Below are positions 36,208 to 44,757 of a DNA stretch of 64,000 nucleotides, piece after piece. A program made the translations under genes and the position numbers. This DNA comes from Dyella solisilvae (lineage in GTDB: Bacteria > Pseudomonadota > Gammaproteobacteria > Xanthomonadales > Rhodanobacteraceae): assembly GCF_003351225.1 (NCBI RefSeq), contig NZ_QQSY01000001.1:748124-812123 (forward strand). Reading direction: 5' to 3'. The notes under the pieces are model-generated. The model saw only the letters and a list, made by a program, of their open reading frames with translations, ran no database searches and had not been told where the DNA came from. How positions within the stretch are numbered: the first letter of the stretch is position 1; each line of letters begins with the position of its first letter.

Positions 36208-37041
36208 TCAGAACGCGTACACCACCGTGGCGCCAATGCCCCAGTCCGGGCTACCGTCGGTAAAGCCCTTGGTGACATACGCCTGCGCCTTCCAGGCGCT
36301 GGTGAACTTGTGGGAGTAGTAACCCGTCAATTCGTTGCGCGCGAAGCTGGTGCTCGAGGCCCTCTCGCGATAATCGTAATAGGCGCCGAAACTGTTGTGG
36401 GCATCCAGCTTGTAGCTGGCGCCGGCGTTCGCCGTCCAGACATCGTTGAGGCGGATGTATTGGGAGCTGCCAAGCCAGGTGTAACCGACGCCGCCAAACG
36501 CGGTCCACGCGCCGAATCCCTTGTAGAGATCGACATTGAAACTGTAGTCGTTCTGGCCCGTACCCAGGCCTTCATCCGCATTCGCCGTACCGAACTTGAC
36601 CTTGCCGGTCAGATCGATGCCGAAGTTGGCGGCCTGGTTGTGGTAGACCTCGTAGGTCGCCGCCGCAGTAATGTCGCCAAGGCCCGAGGCGGACCCGGTG
36701 GTCGGTGTCCGGGGCGGTGTCACTGCGGCCGAGCTGTTCTTGCCGTGGCCACGCTTCTTCGGATTGGTGTTGGTCACTGGACCCACGCCTGGGATCACAT
36801 TGTCAGCGCCCGTCACGTGGATGTAAGGCACGTCGAGCTTGAACGTCCAGTCGCCCGTTTCATAACCCAGCGTCAGCGGTACCTGGGTGATATCCGTCGT
36901 GGTCGACGTGCCGTACTTGCCTGAGGTGTAGTCGATGCCGGCGCCAACCTTGACGGTGGAGGCTTCATCCGCATGAGCCGACTGCGCCAGCAGGCCGAGC
37001 ATACCCAGCGCGCACAGCGCGCCCGCATTCTTGGTGTTCAT
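36208..37041 (-). CDS. outer-membrane beta-barrel protein
   Basis: A 277-residue protein with a signal peptide (cleavage near AQSAHADE). Alternating amphipathic strands typical of a porin-like barrel follow, ending in the C-terminal aromatic ...GATVVYAF required for BAM-mediated insertion. A Lys/Gly-rich loop (KKRGHGKN) is near residue 90. The family is that of transporter-annotated barrels of unknown substrate. The ATG at 37041 has AAGGAAG upstream; a TTG precedes it. It lies 72 bases after the Asp/Lys-repeat exported protein gene, with a terminator in between. Confidence 0.78.
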   Translation of the reverse strand: MNTKNAGALCALGMLGLLAQSAHADEASTVKVGAGIDYTSGKYGTSTTTDITQVPLTLGYETGDWTFKLDVPYIHVTGADNVIPGVGPVTNTNPKKRGHGKNSSAAVTPPRTPTTGSASGLGDITAAATYEVYHNQAANFGIDLTGKVKFGTANADEGLGTGQNDYSFNVDLYKGFGAWTAFGGVGYTWLGSSQYIRLNDVWTANAGASYKLDAHNSFGAYYDYRERASSTSFARNELTGYYSHKFTSAWKAQAYVTKGFTDGSPDWGIGATVVYAF

Positions 37042-37060
37042 CAAGTCTTCCTTAGTACAG

Positions 37061-37091
37061 ACAAAAAGCAGGAGGCCGCAGGGGCCTCCTG
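37061..37091 (-). terminator. intercistronic intrinsic terminator
   Basis: CAGGAGGCC (37069-37077) pairs with GGCCTCCTG (37083-37091); on the minus strand it is followed by five T residues (37067-37063). It ends only about 20 bases before the ATG of the outer-membrane protein gene. A second hairpin, GACACCTG/CAGGTGTC (37098-37115), overlaps the upstream stop codon. Confidence 0.8.
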
Positions 37092-37113
37092 ATAAGTGAC
37101 ACCTGAGCAGGTG

Positions 37114-37851
37114 TCAGCGACCGGCGCGTTCGGGCTTGTCCGGCCGCTCGGGTTTGTCGGGGCGATCGACCTTGTCCGGGTGATCCGGCTTGTCGACGTG
37201 CTGGGCGTCGGCCACGCTCTCGGACTTGTCGGCTTTATCGGCTTTATCAGCCTTGTCGTTCTTGTCGACCTTGTCGGTCTTCGCGACCTTGTCGTCGTGG
37301 TCGATGTCCTTGTGGTCCGGCAGTGGGCCACGCGCATGCGCCTCGTGCTCGACGGCGCCGAGTTTCAGGCCCAGCGCCTTCGCGACGCTGCCCCAGCCGT
37401 CCCCCTTTGCGCGCAAGGCGAGCACGCCAGGCATTTGCACGGAACCGCTCGAAGTCGTCACCGCGCCGCCATTCAGCGCAGCCGCAATTTGTGCAGTGGT
37501 GGGTTGAGTGATGCCAGCCTTGGCAAGATCGGCTTCGGCGAGGGCCAGCGCGAGGTTCACATTGCCATAGCCCATCTTGCCCGTGTAGGGCGTCAAAGTT
37601 GTCTGCACCGCAGGTGTCGTGGCGGTGGCAGGCGTCACCAGCACGATCGCCGTCCCGTTATGCAGCCCATCCACCAACGCCTGCGCGTTGGCGGAGGAGC
37701 CGGCGAACGTGGCGTACGCATTGGCCAGCTTGCTACCCTCGGCGCCATCCGTGCTCGATGGTGATGTGTCGGCGGCCCACGCATCGGCGGCGCCAACGGC
37801 GATGCCGGCAACGGCAGCAAGCAGCGAGATTGCGAGAAGATGTCTTTTCAT
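37114..37851 (-). CDS. exported protein with Asp/Lys repeat tail
   Basis: The 245-residue product has a signal peptide (LLAISLLAAVAGIAVGAADAWA). A central region with Thr/Ala/Gly-rich composition and strand patterns follows (about 30-165). The C-terminal tail of about 65 residues is built of DK-containing repeats: DKVDKNDKADKADKADK, then DKPDHPDKVDRPDKPERPDKPER. The tail is strongly charged and presumably disordered or ion-binding. No family recognised. The ATG is at 37851. It is upstream of the outer-membrane barrel gene on the same strand. Confidence 0.7.
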   Translation of the reverse strand: MKRHLLAISLLAAVAGIAVGAADAWAADTSPSSTDGAEGSKLANAYATFAGSSANAQALVDGLHNGTAIVLVTPATATTPAVQTTLTPYTGKMGYGNVNLALALAEADLAKAGITQPTTAQIAAALNGGAVTTSSGSVQMPGVLALRAKGDGWGSVAKALGLKLGAVEHEAHARGPLPDHKDIDHDDKVAKTDKVDKNDKADKADKADKSESVADAQHVDKPDHPDKVDRPDKPERPDKPERAGR

Positions 37852-38266
37852 GAGTGGCCCCGGGCAAGGATGATGTGCACGTACTTTCCTTCCGAGGCGC
37901 CCAAGCATGGTCATCAGATGAACTCCGCATCTGCCGCGGGCCGGGTAATTCGACCCCGCCATGGCCTCGGTGAAAGATCCTGTCGAAACCGGAGCTGCAA
38001 GAAAAGATGATTTCGACATCGGTTAAGCAAACGATGCGTCTGCTTTCAGTGACTGTTTATTCAGACGTCCATTTCGTGAGGCGCATCGCAAAAGCAGCGT
38101 CTTTTTCTGACGTGTAACTGACGCCAAAAAACCAAGACTGAACGAGAATTTTGCTGCATCGCGCCGTATACGTTCGTTCATCGTGCAGGCCACTGGTTGT
38201 GCGATGGTGACTCGGCCGTCGCCGCATCCACCGCGCCGGCCTCAGTCATTCTCCGGGAGTACCGCC
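37852..38266. promoter_or_regulatory. divergent intergenic region, AT-richer, no gene
   Basis: This 415-base gap separates the Asp/Lys-repeat gene (minus) and a small exported protein gene (plus). The part 37980-38160 is clearly richer in A/T than its neighbours, with CAAAAGCAGCGTCTTTTTCTGACG and CCAAAAAACC segments. No coding frame is convincing. It probably carries both promoters, but none was assigned confidently. Confidence 0.4.
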
Positions 38267-38524
38267 ATGCGCCAGCTCATTCCTCTCGCACTCGCTGCGT
38301 CACTCTTCGCCATGCCGCTCATGGCTGCGCCTCAGGCGCACGGTCACGGCGGAGGCGCAGCGCCAAGCATGCATATGAACAATGACGTGCATGGCGATGC
38401 CGTGTCTCATGCGGCGGCAACCGCCCGTACCAACGATACGAAGGTGGGCCCGTCCGTGCGCGATGTCGCCCGCGACAAATCCCACGGCAAGGGACTCACC
38501 AAGACCAACGGCAAGGGCCACTGA
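38267..38524 (+). CDS. small exported His-containing protein
   Basis: A product of 85 residues with a clear signal peptide (MRQLIPLALAASLFAMPLMAAP). The mature part, of about 64 residues, is hydrophilic, with many His, Gly and Lys (HGHGGGAAPSMHMNND; KSHGKGLTKTNGKGH). The start ATG has GGGAG seven bases upstream. No family recognised. Metal binding is possible. A long palindrome lies 60 bases downstream. Confidence 0.65.
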   Translation: MRQLIPLALAASLFAMPLMAAPQAHGHGGGAAPSMHMNNDVHGDAVSHAAATARTNDTKVGPSVRDVARDKSHGKGLTKTNGKGH

Positions 38525-38587
38525 GCGACGAACACCAGCTCGCCTCGAATGTCACGATGCCGCGAACATCCGCCTCGCTGATTTGAA

Positions 38588-38628
38588 CATGGGGATGCCC
38601 TCTCGTGGTCACGAAGGGCATCCCCATG
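38588..38628. repeat. 41-base near-perfect palindrome
   Basis: CATGGGGATGCCCT (38588-38601) is perfectly complementary to 38615-38628. Within the loop TCGTG (38603-38607) pairs with CACGA (38610-38614), leaving one bulged C and a GT turn. It lies 64 bases after the small exported protein gene and could fold into a very stable hairpin in RNA, or a cruciform. There is no T-run on either side. Confidence 0.85.
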
Positions 38629-38841
38629 CATCGCATCCACTCGCTTCAATGGAGATATCTCCCTCAAATCATCAAAGCGAGCACCTCGCCTGCGCCCCAC
38701 TTTCAGCGCGCCATCTGCTCACCTGCGCCGGTCGTCATGTCGTCCGCAGCCTCCGATCGGCGCACCAGCTATCGCACTGACCACGATCACCCGCTATAAC
38801 TGCGAGGGGTGACTTGCACCGACTCTCGCTGGGGAGCATCG

Positions 38842-40131
38842 ATGGCAGCAGCCAGGCGGCTGGACCAACCCAGACTTTCGCGCACCTCGATGACCATCGC
38901 GGCGTTGTCCACCATCGCCGAATGGTATGACTTCACGCTGTACCTGTACTTCGCCACCGTGCTGTCCCGCGTCTTCTTTGGCGGTGGCGAGAGGTCATTG
39001 CTCGCCGCGCTTGCCGGATTCGCCATCTCCTATGGCATGCGGCCACTGGGCGCCATCGTGTTCGGGCACATCGGTGACCGGCTCGGGCGGCGTCATACGA
39101 TGCTGCTGTCCATGGGTTTCATGACGCTGGCCATGCTGGTCACCGCGATGTTGCCCGCCTACGCGCGCATCGGGCCTTCGGCGGGCGTGCTGCTGCTGGC
39201 GCTTCGCTGCCTGATGACCTTTTCCGTGGGGGGCGAGTACACCAGCGTGGTGGCATACCTGCTGGAAGGCGCACACGACCATCGTCGTGGCCTGGTCACG
39301 TCGTTCGCGTCAGCCGCCAGCGAAATCGGCGCGCTTCTGGCGGTGGCGGTGTCGGCTCTTACCGTGAGCCTGATGAGCACGAGCAGCCTGGATGCGTGGG
39401 GCTGGCGCATACCGTTCTTCATCGGTGCGGCGCTGGCCGCCGGCATCTGGGTCGCGCGCTCAACCATGCAGGAATCGCCGGACTTTGAACGACAGAAGAG
39501 CAATGGAACGGTGCCGGTGGCGCCGCTGCGGCACGCGCTCGCCCACCACCGGCGTGCGCTATGGCGAACTTTCGCCATTTCCGCACTGGGTTCGATTACC
39601 TACTACGTCGGCATCACCTACGTCCCGGCCTTTCTGCATTCCACGGGAACACTGGGCGAGAGGAATGCGCTCGGGCTGTCGACCGTGGCGGCGGCGGCGG
39701 TGATCGTGGTGACTCCCCTGGCCGGTAGCTTGTCCGATCGCGTGGGCCGCAAGCCGGTGCTCGCCGTCCTCGCGCTGGCATGCACGATCCTGCCCCTGGC
39801 GATGTTCGGGCTGATGGCGCGCGGCTCTCATGTGCAGATCATGCTCGCGGCCATTGTGCTGGCTTGCGTCGCGGGCGGTGTCAGCGCCGTGGGGGCGCCG
39901 GCCACCGCCGAGCAGTTCCCCGGCGAAGGGCGCCTGAGCGGGCTGGCCCTGGGCGCGACCATGGCCACTGCCGTGTTTGGCGGCGCGACGCCATTCCTGG
40001 CCGAGCTGCTGATCAGGCTGACGGGATGGCCGGCAGCGCCAGGCGCGATGATCGCAGTGATCGCCATCGCCGTGTTGCCGGTGCTGGTGACGATGCCGGA
40101 GACGCATCCGGCGCTGCGCCGTCAGACCTGA
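38842..40131 (+). CDS. MFS metabolite:H+ symporter (MHS family)
   Basis: A 429-residue, 12-helix major facilitator of the MHS group (ProP/KgtP/ShiA relatives). AEWYDFTLYLYFATVLSRVFF near the start, GAIVFGHIGDRLGRRHTM (motif A) and LAGSLSDRVGRKPVLAVLA (second motif A) are all present. Substrates of the group are carboxylates, betaine or similar. The ATG at 38842 has GGGGAG upstream; a GTG at 38809 would add 11 residues. The gene stands alone. Confidence 0.88.
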   Translation: MAAARRLDQPRLSRTSMTIAALSTIAEWYDFTLYLYFATVLSRVFFGGGERSLLAALAGFAISYGMRPLGAIVFGHIGDRLGRRHTMLLSMGFMTLAMLVTAMLPAYARIGPSAGVLLLALRCLMTFSVGGEYTSVVAYLLEGAHDHRRGLVTSFASAASEIGALLAVAVSALTVSLMSTSSLDAWGWRIPFFIGAALAAGIWVARSTMQESPDFERQKSNGTVPVAPLRHALAHHRRALWRTFAISALGSITYYVGITYVPAFLHSTGTLGERNALGLSTVAAAAVIVVTPLAGSLSDRVGRKPVLAVLALACTILPLAMFGLMARGSHVQIMLAAIVLACVAGGVSAVGAPATAEQFPGEGRLSGLALGATMATAVFGGATPFLAELLIRLTGWPAAPGAMIAVIAIAVLPVLVTMPETHPALRRQT

Positions 40132-40193
40132 TCATCTGCCGGATCCGGCCGTGGTCACCGTTTGGACTTCCATACGGCTCATCTTGAAATCGA

Positions 40194-40703
40194 TCAGGAG
40201 CCCGAAGCGTCCATGACCTCAATGGTGGTGACATGGCGGAGCCAGCGGTCGGCGCGCTTGTCCTTGGGCACGATAAGCCGGAACGAGACATCCTCGGCGA
40301 GCGGCTTGCCGTCCCTCCTGTCGGCCAGGATCACCTGGAGGTTGCCGAAATCAGGGTCGAGTTCGGCCGCGCTGAATACCACCTGGTCGCCATTCGCGGC
40401 AGTGACCCGAACCAGTCGCGCCAGCGCACGACCCGCCAGCGCATCGCCGGAGGCCACGCAGGCGCGACGCACAATGTCTTCCAATGCCACGCCTTGCCAT
40501 GTGCCCGCCTGCTCACCCGCCGCGGCGGCGGTGACCGAGGCCTGTGGCATGGATGCCAGCGCCGCCTGATCGAATACATCGGAGGGTTTGCCATCCACCA
40601 TCAGTCTTACGGTTGGATGGCCGACCTGGGCCACGGCCGGGCTTGCCGCATACGCCGACCAGAGCAGGCACCCAAGCAAGCCGGCGACACATCGAAGACG
40701 CAT
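40194..40703 (-). CDS. exported molybdopterin-type (sulfite-oxidase-like) domain protein
   Basis: A 169-residue protein with a signal peptide (LLGCLLWSAYAASPAVA). It consists of a short oxidoreductase molybdopterin-binding-like domain: GTWQGVALEDIVRRAC, AANGDQVVFSAAELDP and the conserved end DRWLRHVTTIEV. It is much shorter than catalytic sulfite oxidases and lacks the obvious Cys ligand, so it may only share the fold. The ATG has GGAGG eight bases upstream. It is convergent with the MHS transporter gene. Confidence 0.75.
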   Translation of the reverse strand: MRLRCVAGLLGCLLWSAYAASPAVAQVGHPTVRLMVDGKPSDVFDQAALASMPQASVTAAAAGEQAGTWQGVALEDIVRRACVASGDALAGRALARLVRVTAANGDQVVFSAAELDPDFGNLQVILADRRDGKPLAEDVSFRLIVPKDKRADRWLRHVTTIEVMDASGS

Positions 40704-40825
40704 GGACCGGACCTCCGTCGGCCTAAGACATGGGCGGCCATCCCCAGCGACGATCACCTTGTGTTGACCGTTGCGCCCATCCAGCTTACGCCGACCACAT
40801 GTGCCTTCAACGTGGCGGCGTTGTT

Positions 40826-41179
40826 CTATTCATGCAGTAGCGTCTGCCAACGTCGAGGGACCCTGCCCTCTGGACCCGGTGCCGGCTGATCCAACGGGTG
40901 GCATTGCGGTGGGCGCAACGACGGCCCGTCAAAGAACGCGCCGGTCCGGTAGTCGTAGAACCAGGGTTCGTCAGGCTCGAAATTGCTGATCACCGGATGC
41001 CCGGTGGCATGGAAGTGCTTGCTTGCGTGCTGGTTCGGCGAACTGTCGCAACAACCGATATGCCCGCATTGCGCGCATCGGCGCAAGTGAAACCACCACT
41101 CGCCGCTACGCAGACATTCGACACATCCCGTTCCACTCGGCTCGGCATCAAGATTGATGCCCGTGACCGTGACACCCAT
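40826..41179 (-). CDS. UBP-type zinc finger protein
   Basis: The 117-residue product contains a ZnF-UBP domain (about 17-85): C19-x2-C22, C35-x2-C38, C43/C44 and several His (H51, H55, H57, H61), ending WFYDY. In eukaryotic deubiquitinases this fold binds the ubiquitin C-terminus. Bacterial stand-alone versions are widespread and their ligand is unknown. The ATG has GGGAG upstream. Confidence 0.85.
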   Translation of the reverse strand: MGVTVTGINLDAEPSGTGCVECLRSGEWWFHLRRCAQCGHIGCCDSSPNQHASKHFHATGHPVISNFEPDEPWFYDYRTGAFFDGPSLRPPQCHPLDQPAPGPEGRVPRRWQTLLHE

Positions 41180-41247
41180 GGCTGCGCTCCCGGTTGGCCC
41201 CCATCGACATCAAGCGTGCATACCGGAACCTGGCGACCCGCGGGCCG

Positions 41248-41652
41248 CTAGGCCGGATCTGTATCGTAGCGCGCCATGGCGGCCGGCAAGTTCACCCATG
41301 CGTGCCGGCGGTGTTCATAGACGGAGACCCGTGGCGGAGGGAACGTCGGGTCCGCGAAAGCCCCGACCGCCACCGAAACCCTCGAGTCCTCTCCCTCCTC
41401 CGTGTGGAAGACCGTGCTGCCGCACACGGGACAGAAGCGGAAGCGAAACTGCGACCCGTGGTCGCCCGTGCGAACGAACTCGGTCGCCGTCCCCACCACG
41501 GCGTAGGGCGCGGAGAAGGACGCGAGCGCCGCAAACACGCTGCCGGTGCGTTGCTGGCAAGCCAGGCAATGGCAGATCCCAATCCCCAAAGGCTCGCCCT
41601 GGACTTCAATGCGCAACTGCCCGCAGTAACACGATGCCGTTTTTCCAGACAT
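41248..41652 (-). CDS. GFA family (Mss4-fold) zinc protein
   Basis: A protein of 134 residues of the glutathione-dependent formaldehyde-activating (GFA) family. Zinc ligands are C8-x-C10, C27-x-C29-x2-C32 (ICHCLACQQRTG) and a later CPVCG pair. Most GFA members have no proven activity on formaldehyde. The ATG at 41652 has GAGG eight bases upstream; the frame is open upstream but without coding character. It lies just upstream of the UBP zinc finger gene on the same strand. Confidence 0.88.
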   Translation of the reverse strand: MSGKTASCYCGQLRIEVQGEPLGIGICHCLACQQRTGSVFAALASFSAPYAVVGTATEFVRTGDHGSQFRFRFCPVCGSTVFHTEEGEDSRVSVAVGAFADPTFPPPRVSVYEHRRHAWVNLPAAMARYDTDPA

Positions 41653-41971
41653 GGAGCACCTCGGAAGGGACGTGGGTAAGACTGCGTTATCTGAAAACAG
41701 ACACCGCGCCGGGGGAAAGTTCACTTCACTCTGATGGCGAGCGCCCTGGTCGCGAGGACCTGTCCACGTTTGCATTTGCCTGTCGTGCCGCAGCGGCAAG
41801 CCGATCGGGTCGCCATGAAAATGGAACCGCCCCCGTGGGGACAGCATCGGCCTGCCTGCGACCCGTCAGTCGCCACGGCAATCACCGCGGATGACATGGC
41901 GACTGGGCAGGCGCAAGATCGCAGCCGCGAGAGCATGTTGCACGGCAGATCATCAACCCGGGGTCCTGGTC

Positions 41972-42379
41972 ATGAAAACGATCGCCTTCGTGTTTGCCTT
42001 GTGCATGCTAACGGTAGGCCTGGTCGGCGTGCTGTCACCGCCCTTGTTGCTGCCCATCGCCCGGCTGAGCATTGAATCCGGCGCCTTCCTGGTGCTCGCT
42101 GCCATCCGGCTTGGCTTCGGCCTGCTGTTGATCGAGGTGGCGTCGCGCTCGCGCATGCCAAGGACGGTCCGTACCATCGGCATCCTGATCGCGGCCTTGG
42201 GCGTGGTCACGGCGCTGACGGCGTTCCTGGCGATGGACCATGCACGAGCGCTGATCGTCCAGTGGACGCAAGCGGGTGACGGCATCATGAGGCTCACCGG
42301 TGTGGGGCTCACCGTATTCGGCGGCTTCCTGGTTTATTGCCTTGCACCGGCGCGCGCGCCGGGAAGCACGTCTTCGTAG
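41972..42379 (+). CDS. hypothetical four-helix membrane protein
   Basis: A 135-residue protein with about four hydrophobic segments (FVFALCMLTVGLVGVLS; FLVLAAIRLGFGLLLIEV; IGILIAALGVVTALTAFLA; GVGLTVFGGFLVYCLA). No known motif. The start ATG at 41972 has only a weak ribosome site; the frame is open to 41891. Membrane character is clear, function is not. Confidence 0.6.
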   Translation: MKTIAFVFALCMLTVGLVGVLSPPLLLPIARLSIESGAFLVLAAIRLGFGLLLIEVASRSRMPRTVRTIGILIAALGVVTALTAFLAMDHARALIVQWTQAGDGIMRLTGVGLTVFGGFLVYCLAPARAPGSTSS

Positions 42380-42570
42380 GGATGGTGGCGCGACGGGCAG
42401 CCACGCATGCTGCGAAGCCGATCGCCATTTTCGATCACTGAAGCAACCGCACACGACCATCGCAGGCGACTCGCGTAACCCTGGCTTCCTTCAGGCCAGA
42501 CTCCCGCCAACGTCACAGGCGCGGAGGGCGATGTCTCATGACGCCGCATGCACTGAGGGCGCCGTGCTTG

Positions 42571-43683
42571 TCAGGTTGCGGCGTGGCCCAAATGGTGCAC
42601 CGGGATGGCCCCAAAGCGCAGCAGGCGTTCGAAGTCCTTGGCCACCGCCGCGTTGCCGAAATTCTCGATGACATAGGAGCGCGCCGCCAAGCCCATCGCA
42701 CGGCAACGTGGCTCATCGCACATGTCGAGGATGCGGTCGCGCCACGCCGGGACGTTGCCGGGCTCGATGAGGAAACCAGTCACGCCGTCCAGCATGGTTT
42801 CCGGCACACCGCCAATGTCGCTGCCCAGCACCGGCACGCCACAGGCCGCCGCCTCGATGGACACGCGCCCGAAGGTTTCCGGCTCGATCGAGGGAAAGGC
42901 AAGGAAAGTAAACGCCGGGTGGAAACGTGAGGTGTCGGCGACCCAACCGGTGAAGTGATGACGATCCTCGAAACCGCTGCGTGCGGCGATTTCGTGCAAC
43001 CGTCCCTCCTCGTGCCCGTCGCCGACCCAAAGCACGTGCAGCCGAGGCTCGCGAGCCATGGCCTGGTTCGCGGCCTGCATCAGTTGGAAGACTCCCTTGC
43101 CACCGTGCATGCGACCGACGTAACCGAGCACGATGTCATCCTCGCCAATGCCGAACTCGCGTCGCACTTGCGCGCGCCGCTGCGGATCAGGCTGGTACTG
43201 CACCGTATCGACCGGGTTGTAGGAGATCCACACGTGCTCGGAGGGCACGCCCCAGCGCAGATAAGCGCCCCGCGCGTACTCGGAAACGGCGATGAAACGC
43301 TGCGCCAGGCGCGGCACGCCATATTCGGACAACTTGCTCATGCGTGGATTGCGATGCCGGAACAACGCCACCGGCGTATTCGTGAGGCGGCCGCAGGCGA
43401 TGAGCGGCCAGTATTCCTTGCCGAAATTGCCGACCAGCCAGTCCGGCGACTGCCGGCTGATCTCTCCCAGCACCGCGGCGTATCCCCGCACGTCGAACGC
43501 GTTGCGGAAGATGCTGTAGCGAACGGGCAACCCCGCCGCTTCAAAGCCCTCGCCGATCAGGCCCTTGCGGGGAACAATGCCGGAGACCTGATGGCCCGCT
43601 TCCGCCATCGCCTTGGCCAGGGCGACGAAATGGGTCGCTGCCCCGGTGTTTTCGGGATTGGTGCCGACGAACAGCAGTTTCAT
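42571..43683 (-). CDS. GT4 family glycosyltransferase
   Basis: The product of 370 residues is a GT-B fold glycosyltransferase. The N-terminus is MKLLFVGTNPENTGAATHFVALAKAMAEAGH, with the central VLGYVGRMHGGKGVFQLM. The nucleotide-sugar-binding E-x7-E motif EPETFGRVSIEAAACGVPV is intact. It should transfer a sugar during surface-glycan synthesis. Its ATG overlaps the stop of the polysaccharide deacetylase gene as ATGA, so both are translated from one transcript. Confidence 0.9.
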   Translation of the reverse strand: MKLLFVGTNPENTGAATHFVALAKAMAEAGHQVSGIVPRKGLIGEGFEAAGLPVRYSIFRNAFDVRGYAAVLGEISRQSPDWLVGNFGKEYWPLIACGRLTNTPVALFRHRNPRMSKLSEYGVPRLAQRFIAVSEYARGAYLRWGVPSEHVWISYNPVDTVQYQPDPQRRAQVRREFGIGEDDIVLGYVGRMHGGKGVFQLMQAANQAMAREPRLHVLWVGDGHEEGRLHEIAARSGFEDRHHFTGWVADTSRFHPAFTFLAFPSIEPETFGRVSIEAAACGVPVLGSDIGGVPETMLDGVTGFLIEPGNVPAWRDRILDMCDEPRCRAMGLAARSYVIENFGNAAVAKDFERLLRFGAIPVHHLGHAAT

Positions 43684-44405
43684 GAGCGTTGGTCTTCGTA
43701 GCCGGTGAGGAGCTTGGCCGCCACCTGTGGCAACACGTGGTGCCGCGCCACCTGGATGCGTGGCAGGCGCCACAGGTTGATGTCCGGCCCGGTCTGCGCG
43801 CGTCCGCGTTGGGTCGTGGTGGCGGCCGCGTAGCCCGCCTTGCGCGCCACTTCGACAGCGCGTGCATCGTGATCACCGTACGGATAGCAGAACTGGGTGA
43901 CCGGCACGCCGAGACGATCTTCCAGTTCCTCCTTGCTGCCCTGGATCTCATCCTGCTGCTGCTGATCGTCGCACTGGCTCAGGCGAACGTGCGTGCGCGT
44001 GTGCGCGCCCACTTCCATGCCCGCGTCGTGCCAGGAGCGCAGTTGCTCCACCGACATCAGCGGCTTGCGCACGCCGAGCTTGTCGGCGTCCCAGACGTTG
44101 TATTGGCCGATGCGTCCGCTGACGACGTAGCAGGTCGCGGTGAATCCATAGCGACGCAATGCAGCCAGCGCCGACTCGACATTGTCGACATAGCCATCGT
44201 CCAGCGTGATCACCGCCACGCGCCCCTGCTTCTCGCCTCGCAGGTAAGGCATCGCGTCGGACATCGACACGCCTCGGTACCCCAATACGCGCAGCAACCC
44301 CATCTGCCTGGCGAAAGCGCCCGGAGACACATAGAGACTGCGGTAGACCGCGGCGTCTTTCGGTGCGCGGGCGACGTTGTGGTACATGAGGATGGGGACT
44401 TTCAC
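43680..44405 (-). CDS. polysaccharide deacetylase family protein (NodB domain)
   Basis: A 241-residue protein with the NodB homology domain. VAVITLDDGYVDNV supplies the Asp-Asp pair, GAHTRTHVRLS the two metal His, and FCYPYGDHD motif 3. It begins directly with the catalytic fold (VPILMYHNVA) and has no signal peptide. Relatives remove N-acetyl groups from GlcNAc units. The start is GTG at 44405. It is coupled to the glycosyltransferase, suggesting a two-gene glycan module. Confidence 0.88.
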   Translation of the reverse strand: MKVPILMYHNVARAPKDAAVYRSLYVSPGAFARQMGLLRVLGYRGVSMSDAMPYLRGEKQGRVAVITLDDGYVDNVESALAALRRYGFTATCYVVSGRIGQYNVWDADKLGVRKPLMSVEQLRSWHDAGMEVGAHTRTHVRLSQCDDQQQQDEIQGSKEELEDRLGVPVTQFCYPYGDHDARAVEVARKAGYAAATTTQRGRAQTGPDINLWRLPRIQVARHHVLPQVAAKLLTGYEDQRS

Positions 44406-44757
44406 AGGGCGTTCCAGATACTCGCCAGAAGGCGAAACGACCCATGCTGCGTCTCGTCAAGCGAGACCCATCGACACGATATGCCGACGCGGGCCAACGC
44501 CCTGCATTTTATTAACTCGCGCCACGACTATGCTGTCGTGCGGCTTACAGTTCGACCGAAAATTCCACTCTGACCATGTGTATTTAATCTGGAGCAAACA
44601 TGATTGGACGTCTAAACGATTCCGCAACTATTCAGCTGGCGCGGTAGGCGCAACATTTTTTGCCCGCGGATGTCTCCTGTAATTTTTTACGCGCCCTATA
44701 CGCTTTCGCGGAGCTTTCGACTCGCTTCTTTACGAGCACGGCCCGGACAATGACGGA
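44406..44757. promoter_or_regulatory. AT-rich intergenic region
   Basis: The region 44500-44700 is among the most A/T-rich in the window (TTTATTAAC, GTATTTAATC, ACATTTTTTGCC, AATTTTTTACG). It holds the promoter side of the deacetylase operon and a 15-codon frame described separately. No RNA family was recognised, although the composition shift suggests a transferred or regulatory segment. Confidence 0.4.
44600..44647 (+). CDS. possible 15-residue leader peptide or microprotein
   Basis: ATG at 44600 with GGAG six bases upstream, inside TATTTAATCTGGAGCAAAC, opens a 15-codon frame (MIGRLNDSATIQLAR). The ribosome site is good and an A/T-rich -10-like hexamer lies just before it. Nothing else supports coding. 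Confidence 0.2.
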   Translation: MIGRLNDSATIQLAR

